A DNA stretch of 9,775 nt from JAICTV01 sp034666045 (GTDB taxonomy: Bacteria; Planctomycetota; Phycisphaerae; Tepidisphaerales; Tepidisphaeraceae). The position numbers and the translations under genes were made by a program. The notes beneath the pieces were generated by a model. It saw only the letters and a list, made by a program, of their open reading frames with translations, was not told where the DNA came from and did no database searches. Location: assembly GCA_034666045.1 (NCBI GenBank), contig JAXDMN010000302.1, positions 1-9,775 on the forward strand, read 5' to 3'. Positions within the stretch are counted from its first letter, which is position 1. Each line of letters starts with the position of its first letter. Below are positions 1-6,857 of this stretch, piece after piece.

Positions 1-107
1 TTCGCGAAGGCCGAACGACGATCGCGGAAGTCATGTGGAACACGAAGGACGAAGAATCCGGAGCGAGCGGGTTCGCGACGACGGCGCCCGGCGAGGAGGT
101 CGGCTGA
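1..107 (+). CDS. gspE: GspE, type II secretion ATPase (C-terminal end only)
   Basis: This is the last 34 codons of a gene that begins left of the window, read in the frame starting at base 3 and ending at TGA 105-107. The peptide opens with REGRTTIAEVMWNT, which matches the C-terminal 'G-x-T-T-I-x-E-V' ending of GspE/PilB secretion ATPases. A low-complexity tail follows (ESGASGFATTAPGEEVG) that is longer than the usual ending. GspE is the cytoplasmic hexameric ATPase that drives pseudopilus assembly through GspF and GspL. The Walker motifs and zinc-binding region lie outside the window, so the call rests on this short tail plus its position directly before gspF, the usual E-F order. Its stop codon overlaps the gspF start by one base (TGATG). 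Confidence 0.8.
   Translation, partial: REGRTTIAEVMWNTKDEESGASGFATTAPGEEVG
94..100 (+). promoter_or_regulatory. Shine-Dalgarno sequence of gspF
   Basis: AGGAGGT at 94-100 is a near-perfect ribosome binding site, 6 bases before the ATG at 107. It lies inside the end of gspE. It decides the gspF start in favour of 107 over an in-frame ATG at 35, which has no such site and would add residues unlike GspF. Confidence 0.85.
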
Positions 108-1330
108 TGGCAACCTTCGCCTACACCGCGCTCGATCGCCAGGGCCGCCGCCTCAGCGGCATCATTCCCGCCGACAATCGCGCCGCCGCGATGGACCAGG
201 TGCTCGGCCGCGGATTGGCGCCGGTGTTGATCGAAGAACAACGCGCCAGCGGCCCGGGCGGCAGCGGCGACGCAAATGAGCCGCCGCCCACGCGCGTGCC
301 CGCCAAGGCCGTCGAAAGTTTTACCCGCGAGCTGGCGAATCTTCTCTCTGCCGGACTTTCACTGTCCCGCGCATTGCACCTCCTTCGCCGGGAAGCATCC
401 AATCCCGCCGCACGCAACGTCTGGTCGAAGATTCACGACGACGTCGTCGGCGGCACTTCGCTCGCCGAATCCCTCGCGAAATGGCCCAAATCATTCTCGC
501 CGGTGTACGTCGCGATGATCCGCGCGGGCGAAGCGGGCGGCTTCCTCCCGATCGTCCTTCAGCAGATTTCCGACTTCCGCACGCGCGACCAGGACCTCAA
601 AGGCAAGATCAAGGCGGCCATGGTCTATCCGTGCGTGCTCGCCGCGCTCGCGACGTGCGTGCTGATTTTCCTGATGACTTTCTTCATCCCGCGCTTCTCG
701 ACGCTGTTCGAGGAATTCGGCAGCAAGCTCCCGTACCTCACGCAAATCATCGTCGCGATCAGTCACTGGCTGACGACGTACGGCTGGCTGCTGGCGATCG
801 TCATCATCGGCGGCGCGTTCGCCCTCCGGAATGCGATCGCGACGCCGTCCGGCCGGCGATTCCTCGAACGAACGATGCTCAAGACGCCGCTGCTCGGCAG
901 CGTCGTCGCGCGCTTCGCACTGGTGCGCTTCTGCCGGATGCTCGGGACGCTCGTCGGCGCCGGCGTGCCGCTTGTGGCATCGCTGCGCGTCGCGCGCGAA
1001 GCATTGGGCAACCAAACGCTTGCGGACGCGGTCACGCACGCCATCGAGGAAGTCCAGCGCGGCCAACCGCTCAGCCGCAGCCTCGCGAGCAATCCGCTGC
1101 TGTTCCCGCCGTCCGTCATCGAGATGATTGCCGTCGCCGAGGAGACCAGCCGCGTCGATAAAGAGCTTGTCCGCCTCTCGATCACCTACGAGGGCGACCT
1201 CGATCGCAATCTGCGCATGCTCGTCGCGCTGGCGGAGCCGGCGCTGCTCATCATCATGGCCAGCCTGATCGGCACGGTTGTCGTCGGCATGCTGCTGCCC
1301 ATCTTCACCCTTCAGGACATGATCAAATGA
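107..1330 (+). CDS. gspF: GspF, inner-membrane platform protein of the T2SS
   Basis: GspF is a polytopic inner-membrane protein that links the GspE ATPase to the pseudopilus assembly site. The 407-residue product matches the usual length of about 400. It starts MATFAYTALDRQGRRLSG, the typical GspF opening. Two T2SSF repeats are visible, at roughly residues 70-195 and 270-400. Each has a cytoplasmic helical bundle; the first carries the canonical GEAGGFLP motif, while the second has AEETSRVD, where the two glycines usual in this motif are replaced. Three hydrophobic segments lie at about 174-196 (after the KAAMVYP motif), 226-244 and 380-400. A Gly/Pro-rich linker at about 51-66 separates the N-terminal cytoplasmic domain. 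The start at 107 was chosen from the AGGAGGT site and family length. The gene overlaps gspE by 1 base and gspG by 4 (ATGA), so translation is probably coupled. Confidence 0.96.
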   Translation: MATFAYTALDRQGRRLSGIIPADNRAAAMDQVLGRGLAPVLIEEQRASGPGGSGDANEPPPTRVPAKAVESFTRELANLLSAGLSLSRALHLLRREASNPAARNVWSKIHDDVVGGTSLAESLAKWPKSFSPVYVAMIRAGEAGGFLPIVLQQISDFRTRDQDLKGKIKAAMVYPCVLAALATCVLIFLMTFFIPRFSTLFEEFGSKLPYLTQIIVAISHWLTTYGWLLAIVIIGGAFALRNAIATPSGRRFLERTMLKTPLLGSVVARFALVRFCRMLGTLVGAGVPLVASLRVAREALGNQTLADAVTHAIEEVQRGQPLSRSLASNPLLFPPSVIEMIAVAEETSRVDKELVRLSITYEGDLDRNLRMLVALAEPALLIIMASLIGTVVVGMLLPIFTLQDMIK

Positions 1331-1764
1331 ACGCCACTACTCGTTATCGAACCGTTCATCCCCGTGGTTTTACGCTGATCGAACTGCTGCTGGTGCTGGT
1401 GATCCTCGGCGTGCTCGCGATGGTCGTCGTGCCCAAGTTCGCCGGCCGATCCGAAGCCGCGCGCAAGACGGCGGCGCAGACCGACATCTCGATGCTCGAA
1501 GGGCAGATCGACCTCTTCGAGCAGGACTGTGGGCGATTTCCGTCGAACGATGAATCGCTCGGCGCGCTCGTCACCGCGCCGCCGAACGCGCCGAAGTGGA
1601 AGGGGCCGTACATCAAGCGCGGTCTGCCGAAGGATCCGTGGGGAAACAACTACGTCTACCGCTATCCCGGCACGCACAACGTGAACAGCTACGACCTCTA
1701 CTCGACCGGCCCGGACGGCCGCGAGGGGAATGACGACATCGATAACTGGACGCATCAGCAGTGA
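1327..1764 (+). CDS. gspG: GspG, major pseudopilin
   Basis: GspG is the main subunit of the periplasmic pseudopilus that pushes substrates through the secretin. The 145-residue product has a short basic leader and a class III prepilin site PRG|FTLIELLLVLVILGVL, with cleavage after Gly14 and Glu at mature position 5. A hydrophobic helix follows, with the conserved Pro at mature position 22. The C-terminal half has the GspG-specific signature WKGPYI at 91-96, then DPWGNNYVY, and the acidic Ca-binding loop YSTGPDGREGNDDIDNW at about 125-141, with its aspartates intact. Length and motifs are those of GspG, not a type IV pilin. An AGGA at 1314-1317 sits 9 bases before the ATG, which overlaps the gspF stop as ATGA. 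A prepilin peptidase (GspO/PilD) must process it; none is encoded here. Confidence 0.97.
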   Translation: MNATTRYRTVHPRGFTLIELLLVLVILGVLAMVVVPKFAGRSEAARKTAAQTDISMLEGQIDLFEQDCGRFPSNDESLGALVTAPPNAPKWKGPYIKRGLPKDPWGNNYVYRYPGTHNVNSYDLYSTGPDGREGNDDIDNWTHQQ

Positions 1765-2276
1765 GGAAATGCTGCCGACATCTTCGCCCGGCTTTCACGC
1801 TGCTCGAGCTCGTGTGCGTGCTCGCAGTGATCGCGACTGCGCTCGCGCTGGCGGCGCCGTCGCTGGCGGGTTGGCGGCGCGGGCAGCGCCTGCAAAGCGC
1901 GGGCGATGAATTTTTGGCCGTGGCGCGGCACGGACGGGCGCTGGCGATCGCGAACAACGCGGTCCATCGGCTCTATGTCGACCCGGCGAACGGCACGTAT
2001 TGGCTGATGGCGCAGGACGGGCAGCAGTTCGTCAACCTCGGCACCGGTATGGGGCGCGTGTTCGGCGTCCCGGACGGCTGCCGCATCGCGATGATCAAGC
2101 CGGACGCGAACGAGCCGCTGGAGTTCGTCGAGTTTTACCCGACCGGCCGAATGCAGCCGCCGGCCAGCGTGATCATGACCGGCGAAGGCGGCGACACGTA
2201 CGCGTTCGAGACGCCGTCGCCCAGCGAGGGGCTCATCGTTGTCGCCACGCCACACGCACAGGCGGTGCCGCAATGA
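1761..2276 (+). CDS. gspH: GspH, minor pseudopilin
   Basis: This is a 171-residue minor pseudopilin of the pseudopilus tip region. The start is GTG at 1761, overlapping the gspG stop as GTGA. No clear Shine-Dalgarno sequence precedes it, and the nearby ATG at 1769 is out of frame, so re-initiation after gspG is likely. The leader is basic (VRKCCRHLRP) and is followed by A|FTLLELVCVLAVIA. Glu is at mature position 5, but the residue before the cleavage site is Ala11 instead of the usual Gly. The C-terminal domain has the GspH pattern: a helix (SAGDEFLAVARHGRALAIANN), beta strands, and the FYPTGRM motif near 125-131, comparable with the F-x-P/D-G strand of GspH/FimT proteins. Gene order and size support GspH; FimT-like is the alternative name within the same fold family. 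Confidence 0.9.
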   Translation: MRKCCRHLRPAFTLLELVCVLAVIATALALAAPSLAGWRRGQRLQSAGDEFLAVARHGRALAIANNAVHRLYVDPANGTYWLMAQDGQQFVNLGTGMGRVFGVPDGCRIAMIKPDANEPLEFVEFYPTGRMQPPASVIMTGEGGDTYAFETPSPSEGLIVVATPHAQAVPQ

Positions 2277-2680
2277 CCATACGTCGCACATGCTTACACG
2301 GCTGCGGCCGTGGCTTCACGCTTGTGGAAGTCCTCGCCACGCTCGTTCTTCTCGGCATCATTCTCCCGGTTGCGATGCGCGGCGTATCGATGTCGATGGC
2401 CGCCGCTTCCAGCGCGCGCCATACCGCCGAAGCGACCGCGCTCGCCGAGGCAAAGCTGAACCAGCTCGTCGCCGACGGCACATGGGCTTCCGCGACCTTG
2501 TCCGGCGATTTCTCACCCGATCAACCTGAATATCAGTGGGCGTGCGTCACCGCGACGCGCGACTACGGCCTGACCGAGGTCGCCGTCCGCGTCGCGTGGA
2601 CCGAGCGCGGCCTGCCGCGCGAGATGATCGTGGCGACATTGGCGTCGCAATCGACTAACGCCGCGGGGGTGCTGCCATGA
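2273..2680 (+). CDS. gspI: GspI, minor pseudopilin
   Basis: This is a 135-residue minor pseudopilin; GspI forms the tip complex with GspJ and GspK and is thought to nucleate the pseudopilus. The leader ends CGRG|FTLVEVLATLVLLG, cleaved after Gly14, with Glu at mature position 5. The helix continues into SARHTAEATALAEAKLNQL (about 47-65), which is the typical GspI pattern in which an Ala-rich helix ends in A-x-x-K-L/M-x-x-L. A compact beta domain with YQWACVTATRD and VAVRVAW strands follows. The reading frame stays open well upstream, but that part overlaps gspH in another frame. ATG 2273 is the supported start because it gives a normal short prepilin leader and an ATGA overlap with gspH. A weak AGGCGG lies 7 bases upstream. 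Confidence 0.93.
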   Translation: MTIRRTCLHGCGRGFTLVEVLATLVLLGIILPVAMRGVSMSMAAASSARHTAEATALAEAKLNQLVADGTWASATLSGDFSPDQPEYQWACVTATRDYGLTEVAVRVAWTERGLPREMIVATLASQSTNAAGVLP

Positions 2681-3378
2681 TGCGCGTCCGCCGCGGCTTT
2701 ACGTTGATCGAGATCACCCTTGCATTGGGGATGGCGGCGATGCTCGCGCTGACGATGTACACCGCGCTGTCGATCGCGCAGCAGGCGCGGCGGAACAGCA
2801 CCGCCGCGGTCGACCAGACGCGCTCGATCTCCATCGCGGGCGAAATCCTCCGGCACGATTTCGAATCGGTGCTCCCACCCGTCGGCCAACTCGCCGGGCC
2901 GTTCGTCGGCGTCCGCCAGGCGGGCGCGAACACCGGCGGGGGCGACGCGGACCAGATCGAGTTTTTCTCCGTCGGCGAAGACGAACCCGCCCGCGCCGAC
3001 GATCCCTTCGCCGAGGGCATCCGAAAAATCCAACTGCTCGTGCGAACCGACGCCGCTTCGCCCGTCCTCGTCCGCCGCGTCACGCGCAATCTGATGCCGA
3101 CCGTCGAGCCGGCCGTGCAGGAAGAAATCATCTGCCGCAACGTCCGCTCGTTCTCCGTCAAATATTTTGACGGCCTCGCGTGGCAGGAAAACTGGGACTC
3201 AACCACGCTGGGCGACGTGCTGCCGATGTCGGTGGCGGTGACGCTCGAAGTGGACGATCCGACCGCGACCGCGGCGGCGACGGCCGCGCAAGTCAGCACA
3301 CGCCGCGTCACGCGCATCTTCCCGCTCTCGTGCGCCAAGCCGGTTGACCTGATGGCCGCGATGGGAGGCGGACAATGA
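2677..3378 (+). CDS. gspJ: GspJ, minor pseudopilin
   Basis: This is a 233-residue minor pseudopilin that binds GspI and GspK at the pseudopilus tip. The leader is very short: MMRVRRG, then |FTLIEITLALGMAAML, with Glu at mature position 5. The following helix (MYTALSIAQQARRN) is typical of GspJ. The beta-rich C-terminal domain includes a long segment on the pattern of GspJ (ISIAGEILRHDFESVLPP around 50-67) and late strands RNVRSFSVKYFDG and SVAVTLEVD. The length is in the usual range of 190-240. Two ATGs are adjacent (2677 and 2680); the first forms the ATGA overlap with gspI. The gene's end overlaps gspK by 4 bases. Confidence 0.93.
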   Translation: MMRVRRGFTLIEITLALGMAAMLALTMYTALSIAQQARRNSTAAVDQTRSISIAGEILRHDFESVLPPVGQLAGPFVGVRQAGANTGGGDADQIEFFSVGEDEPARADDPFAEGIRKIQLLVRTDAASPVLVRRVTRNLMPTVEPAVQEEIICRNVRSFSVKYFDGLAWQENWDSTTLGDVLPMSVAVTLEVDDPTATAAATAAQVSTRRVTRIFPLSCAKPVDLMAAMGGGQ

Positions 3379-4808
3379 CTCGCCGCCCCGCACATCCAGG
3401 TCATCACCGCCGCCGCCCGCGCGGCATGGTCCTCATCGTCGCGATGATCGTCTCGTTCGCGCTGGCCGGCATCGTGCTGGTGCTCTGCCGCACGATGCGG
3501 GTCGAATCCGCCGCCTCGGCGAACCTGGCGGCGGCGGCGCAGGCGTCCGCGGTGGCGCGCGGCGCGGAGCAATACGTCGTCGCGCTCATTTCCCAGGAGG
3601 GCGAAGACGTCCGCGACCTCGCCGAAGAAAATTTCGCCGGCGTCCGTGTGGGCGAAGGGATGTTCTGGATCATGCGCCCCGATTACGACGACGAGCAGCT
3701 CCCGCTCTTCGGGCTCATCGAGGAAGCGTCGAAGCTCAACGTCGGGAACGACGAAGCGGGGCTTTACGACAAGCTGCTTCGTCTCCCCGGCATGACCGAC
3801 GTGGCCGCGTCGTCGATCCTCGATTGGATCGACGCAGACCAGAACGTCGAGCGCGACGGCGCGGAGATGGAGTTCTATCTCAACCATCCGAGCAAGTGCG
3901 AGCCGTACTACCCGAAGAACGGCCCGATGGAGACCGTTGAGGAGATGTTGATGGTGCGCGGCGTCGATCGCGTCATGCTGTATGGCGACGGCACCGCGCC
4001 GCCGCTCGGGCAACGCGCCGGCATCCGCGCGGCATCGTCAACCGGCGGTGGGGCGATGGTCGATCGCCAGCTCGCCCGCGGCATCTTCGAGCTTGTCACC
4101 GTCTATAGCCGCGAAACCAACACGGGCGGCGACACGGGTCGCATCAACATCAGCAATCTCAGCAGGTTGCAGACGCGCGAAGCGCTGAAGGCGCGATTGC
4201 GGCAGCGCCTCCCGGAGCAGCAGGCGGATCAGATCATGTCCGATCTCGGGACCACCGCGATCAACGACATCTTCCAGGTGTACGTGCGCGCCAAAGCGCA
4301 TCTCAAGCCGGGCGATTTCGATCTCTTCGTCGACGATATCACGACCAGCGGCAACCGCACGCTGAACGGGCGCATCAACGTCAACACGGCGCCGCCTGCG
4401 GTGCTGATGTGCCTGAACGGCCTGGAAGAGGGCGAAGTCGACAAGCTTCTGGCGCGGCGGCAACCGCTCGGGACGCCCATCGGCACGCCGCGCAAGATCG
4501 AATGGGTCGCCGACGCGCTCACGCCCGAGCGCGCCGCCGCCGCGCGGCTCGGGGCACAACTGGCCACGCGCGTGAACCAATGGTCCGCCGATATTCTCGC
4601 CGTCAGCGGCAACGGCCGCGCGTTCAAACGCGTCCGCATCGTCGTCGACAACCGCAGCGGCACACCCGAGATCAAATATCGCCGCGATCTCACGAATCGC
4701 GGCTGGCCGATGGATAAATCCATTCTCGCGCGCCTGCGCAGCGGCGAGATGTCGTCGCAGCCGTCTCAAGGTTCCATGGCGTCGTCGCAGCAGCAGGGAC
4801 GGTTCTGA
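3375..4808 (+). CDS. gspK: GspK, minor pseudopilin capping the tip
   Basis: GspK sits at the very tip of the pseudopilus. The 477-residue product is longer than the roughly 300-330 residues typical of proteobacterial GspK. A His/Arg-rich 17-residue leader ends RPRG|MVLIVAMIVSFALAGIVLVL. Mature position 5 is Val and not Glu, the known hallmark of GspK. The GspK fold is visible as SKLNVGN (119-125), a SAM-like helical part with LLRLPGM and ILDWIDAD (149-154), then PYYPKNGPMETVEEMLMVRG (177-196), FELVTVYSRE (238-247), GRINISNLSR (255-264) and the second signature GRINVNTAPPAVL (332-344). The tail (about 457-477) is Ser/Gln-rich. GGGAGG at 3363-3368, 6 bases before the ATG, supports the start, which overlaps the gspJ stop as ATGA. 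The extra length lies mainly between about 205 and 330 and at the C terminus. Confidence 0.94.
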   Translation: MTRRPAHPGHHRRRPRGMVLIVAMIVSFALAGIVLVLCRTMRVESAASANLAAAAQASAVARGAEQYVVALISQEGEDVRDLAEENFAGVRVGEGMFWIMRPDYDDEQLPLFGLIEEASKLNVGNDEAGLYDKLLRLPGMTDVAASSILDWIDADQNVERDGAEMEFYLNHPSKCEPYYPKNGPMETVEEMLMVRGVDRVMLYGDGTAPPLGQRAGIRAASSTGGGAMVDRQLARGIFELVTVYSRETNTGGDTGRINISNLSRLQTREALKARLRQRLPEQQADQIMSDLGTTAINDIFQVYVRAKAHLKPGDFDLFVDDITTSGNRTLNGRINVNTAPPAVLMCLNGLEEGEVDKLLARRQPLGTPIGTPRKIEWVADALTPERAAAARLGAQLATRVNQWSADILAVSGNGRAFKRVRIVVDNRSGTPEIKYRRDLTNRGWPMDKSILARLRSGEMSSQPSQGSMASSQQQGRF

Positions 4809-4809
4809 T

Positions 4810-6285
4810 ATGGCGATCGGTCGCTCATCCAGCTTCCTCGGCGTCGCGGTTTCCGATCGTTCGGTGACCTGCGCTGAGGTCTCCATCAGCGGCGATCGGC
4901 GGACGGTCAGCCGCACGGCGACGTTCGCGTTCCCGGACGCCGTCACGTTCGATTCGCCTGATGCGCTCGGGCAGGCGCTGGCGGCGTTTCTGCGGCAGCG
5001 CCGCTTCACCGCGTCGCGCGTCGTCGTCGGCGTGCCGGCGCGATGGCTCATCGCAATCGAAAAAGAAGTCCCGCCCGCCGACGATCAACAGGCGCGCGCG
5101 ACGTTGCGCTTGCAGGCCGAGCGGCTCGCCGTCGCGGAGAGCGGCGACGTCGTCTTCGACTTCGCCGGGCGCACCAGCTCATCGACAATGTCGAAGGTGC
5201 TGCTCGTCGGCATGGTTCGCGAGAAGCTCCAGCGCGTCGAGCAGATGATGGACGCCGCCGGCATGACTGTCGTCGCGGTCACCTCGACCGGCCTGACGCT
5301 CGCGGCGTGCGCGACGCGCGGGAAGGGCATCGACAGCGGCAACGGCGGGGGCGGCGTGTTGATGCTCGGCCGCAACGGCGGCGAAGTGATCTGGCGACAC
5401 GACGGCGCGCCGCGCATGCTCCGTCACGTCGCCTACCTCATGAACGGCCACGGCCTGCCGCCGATCGCGCCGCTCGGGGCGGAGCTGCACCGCGCCGTCT
5501 CATTCGCGGCCGCCAATGGCGACGTCGGGCGCGAACTGCTCGTCCTCGATGGCGTCGGCCTGCCGGCGGAGCAGGTGAAGCAGCTTTCCGATCGCCTGGG
5601 CGTGCCGGTTCGCGCGGATGACGGCGTGCGCGTGCTGAAAGTCGATGTCGATCCCGCCGCCGCCACGGCCGCGACGACCGACAATGCGGCCGATGAGCCG
5701 AGCACGATCGGGCGATTCGCGCCGGCGATGTCGCTGGCGCTCGCCGCGGCGAAGCCGGAGCTGCTGCCGCTCGATTTCAAGCATTCGCGGCTCACGCCCG
5801 CGCCGCCGCAGCGGGTCAGCCGGGCGCAAAAGTGGGGCATCGCGGTCGGGGCGACGATCATCATCGCGCTGCTCGCACTCTACTTCAGCGTTCGCTCGAA
5901 AGAGAAGACGCTCGCGGAGCTCGAAAGCCAGCTCGCCGCGCGCAAGAGCGACATCGCCGCCGCTTCGGAAAACGTGGAGCGCGTGAAGTATGGCCGCGGC
6001 TATTTCGAGGCGCGCCCGCCGATCCTCGATTGCCTGCGCGAGTTGTCGCTGACGTTCGGCGAAACCGAGCGGATCTGGGTCACCAACGTGACCTATCGCG
6101 AGCGCAACCGCTTCACGATCACCGGCAAATCCGCCGATCCAAAGACGCCGCTCGCCGTCGCCGATCGCATGCGCGCCAATCCGCGCTTCAGCGACGTGCG
6201 CATGCCGGGCGGCATCGTCGAGGCCGACGCGCGGACGCGCGAGGTCACGTTCTCCGTCAGTTTCCAATTCAACCCGGCGGAGTGA
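4810..6285 (+). CDS. gspL: GspL-like assembly protein, PilM-PilN type
   Basis: GspL recruits the GspE ATPase to the inner membrane and partners with GspM. The 491-residue product has a cytoplasmic actin-like part resembling PilM at about 8-315: opening strand FLGVAVSDRSVTCAEV, then VVVGVPARWL, and late GRFAPAMSLALAAAK. The PilN-like motif ELLPLDFKHSRL (317-328) comes next. One membrane segment lies at about 342-360, followed by a charged probable coiled coil (363-392) and a periplasmic ferredoxin-like domain (about 400-491) with LTFGETERIWVTNVTYRE and the FTITGKSADPKTPLAVAD pattern typical of PilN. It therefore reads as PilM fused to PilN, the accepted domain logic of GspL. It starts one base after the gspK stop, with AGGGA 4795-4799 upstream. 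Whether it binds nucleotide cannot be judged by eye. Confidence 0.88.
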   Translation: MAIGRSSSFLGVAVSDRSVTCAEVSISGDRRTVSRTATFAFPDAVTFDSPDALGQALAAFLRQRRFTASRVVVGVPARWLIAIEKEVPPADDQQARATLRLQAERLAVAESGDVVFDFAGRTSSSTMSKVLLVGMVREKLQRVEQMMDAAGMTVVAVTSTGLTLAACATRGKGIDSGNGGGGVLMLGRNGGEVIWRHDGAPRMLRHVAYLMNGHGLPPIAPLGAELHRAVSFAAANGDVGRELLVLDGVGLPAEQVKQLSDRLGVPVRADDGVRVLKVDVDPAAATAATTDNAADEPSTIGRFAPAMSLALAAAKPELLPLDFKHSRLTPAPPQRVSRAQKWGIAVGATIIIALLALYFSVRSKEKTLAELESQLAARKSDIAAASENVERVKYGRGYFEARPPILDCLRELSLTFGETERIWVTNVTYRERNRFTITGKSADPKTPLAVADRMRANPRFSDVRMPGGIVEADARTREVTFSVSFQFNPAE

Positions 6286-6308
6286 GCCAGAGAGAAAGCG
6301 CAGCGACA
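6286..6308 (+). other. 23-base L-M spacer
   Basis: This is the longest non-coding stretch between genes in the window. It contains only a purine-rich AGAGAGAAAG (6289-6298) that could act as a weak ribosome binding site for gspM. It is too short to hold a separate promoter or terminator, and no hairpin is evident. Confidence 0.6.
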
Positions 6309-6857
6309 ATGGTTTTGACCAAACGAGAACGTTACGTCGGCTTCGCGACTGCGGCGGTGGTCGCTGTCCTGGTGCTCGACCAGTTCGTCGTCGGCCCGGC
6401 GATGACGCGCATGGAGGAGCTCGACGCCAAGATCGCGCTGGCGCAGCAGCAGCACCTCGGCGCGCAGCAACTGTTCACCTCGAGCCGCAACGCGAACCGC
6501 GTCTGGAAAGAAATCGCCGGCGACGCTGTCTTGCGCGGCGGCGGTGACGATCCGGAAAGCCGCGTGCTCAACAGCGTGCGCGAATGGGCACAGGACGAAG
6601 GGATGCGCCTGCCGTCGGTCATCCCGCAGCCGGTGCAGCAGGAAAAGGGCTTCAACAAGAGCGTCTTCCGCGCGACCGGCAGCGGGAACATGTCGCAGAT
6701 CGCGCGATTCCTTTATCGCGTGCAGACGGCGTCGATGCCCGTGCGCATCACCGACCTTCAGATCAACTCGGCCAAGGAAGGAACCGACGACCTGTCGGTG
6801 AATTTCGGCATCGCGACGATCAGCCCGGCGGCCGAGCCGGAAAGGAAGCCGCAATGA
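6309..6857 (+). CDS. gspM: GspM/PilO-like inner-membrane protein
   Basis: GspM is a bitopic inner-membrane protein that pairs with GspL to form the assembly platform. The 182-residue product has a short basic cytoplasmic start (MVLTKRERYVG), a single membrane helix at about 11-30, a probable coiled coil (MTRMEELDAKIALAQQQHLGAQQ, about 32-54, with a hydrophobic heptad pattern), and a periplasmic ferredoxin-like domain. The last includes LNSVREWAQDEGMRL (87-101), MSQIARFLYRVQTASMPVRI (128-147) and DLSVNFGIATI. The domain layout and the ARFLYRVQ...PVRI pattern are those of PilO/GspM. The frame is open far upstream, but that part lies opposite gspL in another frame and lacks any GspM likeness, so ATG 6309 is the start. 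The gene overlaps gspC by 4 bases (ATGA). Confidence 0.85.
   Translation: MVLTKRERYVGFATAAVVAVLVLDQFVVGPAMTRMEELDAKIALAQQQHLGAQQLFTSSRNANRVWKEIAGDAVLRGGGDDPESRVLNSVREWAQDEGMRLPSVIPQPVQQEKGFNKSVFRATGSGNMSQIARFLYRVQTASMPVRITDLQINSAKEGTDDLSVNFGIATISPAAEPERKPQ

Noticed and set aside
35..106. N-terminal extension of GspF from ATG 35
   Set aside because: The added residues are Arg-rich and unlike GspF, there is no ribosome binding site, and the region is the end of gspE in another frame.
2000..2272. Upstream extension of the gspI frame
   Set aside because: It overlaps gspH, is Arg-rich, and would place the prepilin cleavage site far inside the protein.
2655..4013. 452-residue open frame on the minus strand
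   Set aside because: It is antisense to gspJ and gspK, both well supported by prepilin sites and family motifs. Its composition looks like a mirror of their codons.
1327..4808. Type IV pilus minor pilin cluster instead of T2SS
   Set aside because: The GspG Ca-binding loop, GspK without Glu5 but with INVNTAP, and the adjacent GspC/D/L/M set fit a T2SS; no PilA, PilT, PilX or PilY1 is seen.
5832..6308. Upstream extension of the gspM frame
   Set aside because: It overlaps the C-terminal half of gspL; the membrane helix and PilO-like layout begin only after ATG 6309.
6584..6853. Upstream extension of the gspC frame
   Set aside because: It overlaps gspM in another frame, and the hydrophobic N terminus right after ATG 6854 marks the true start.
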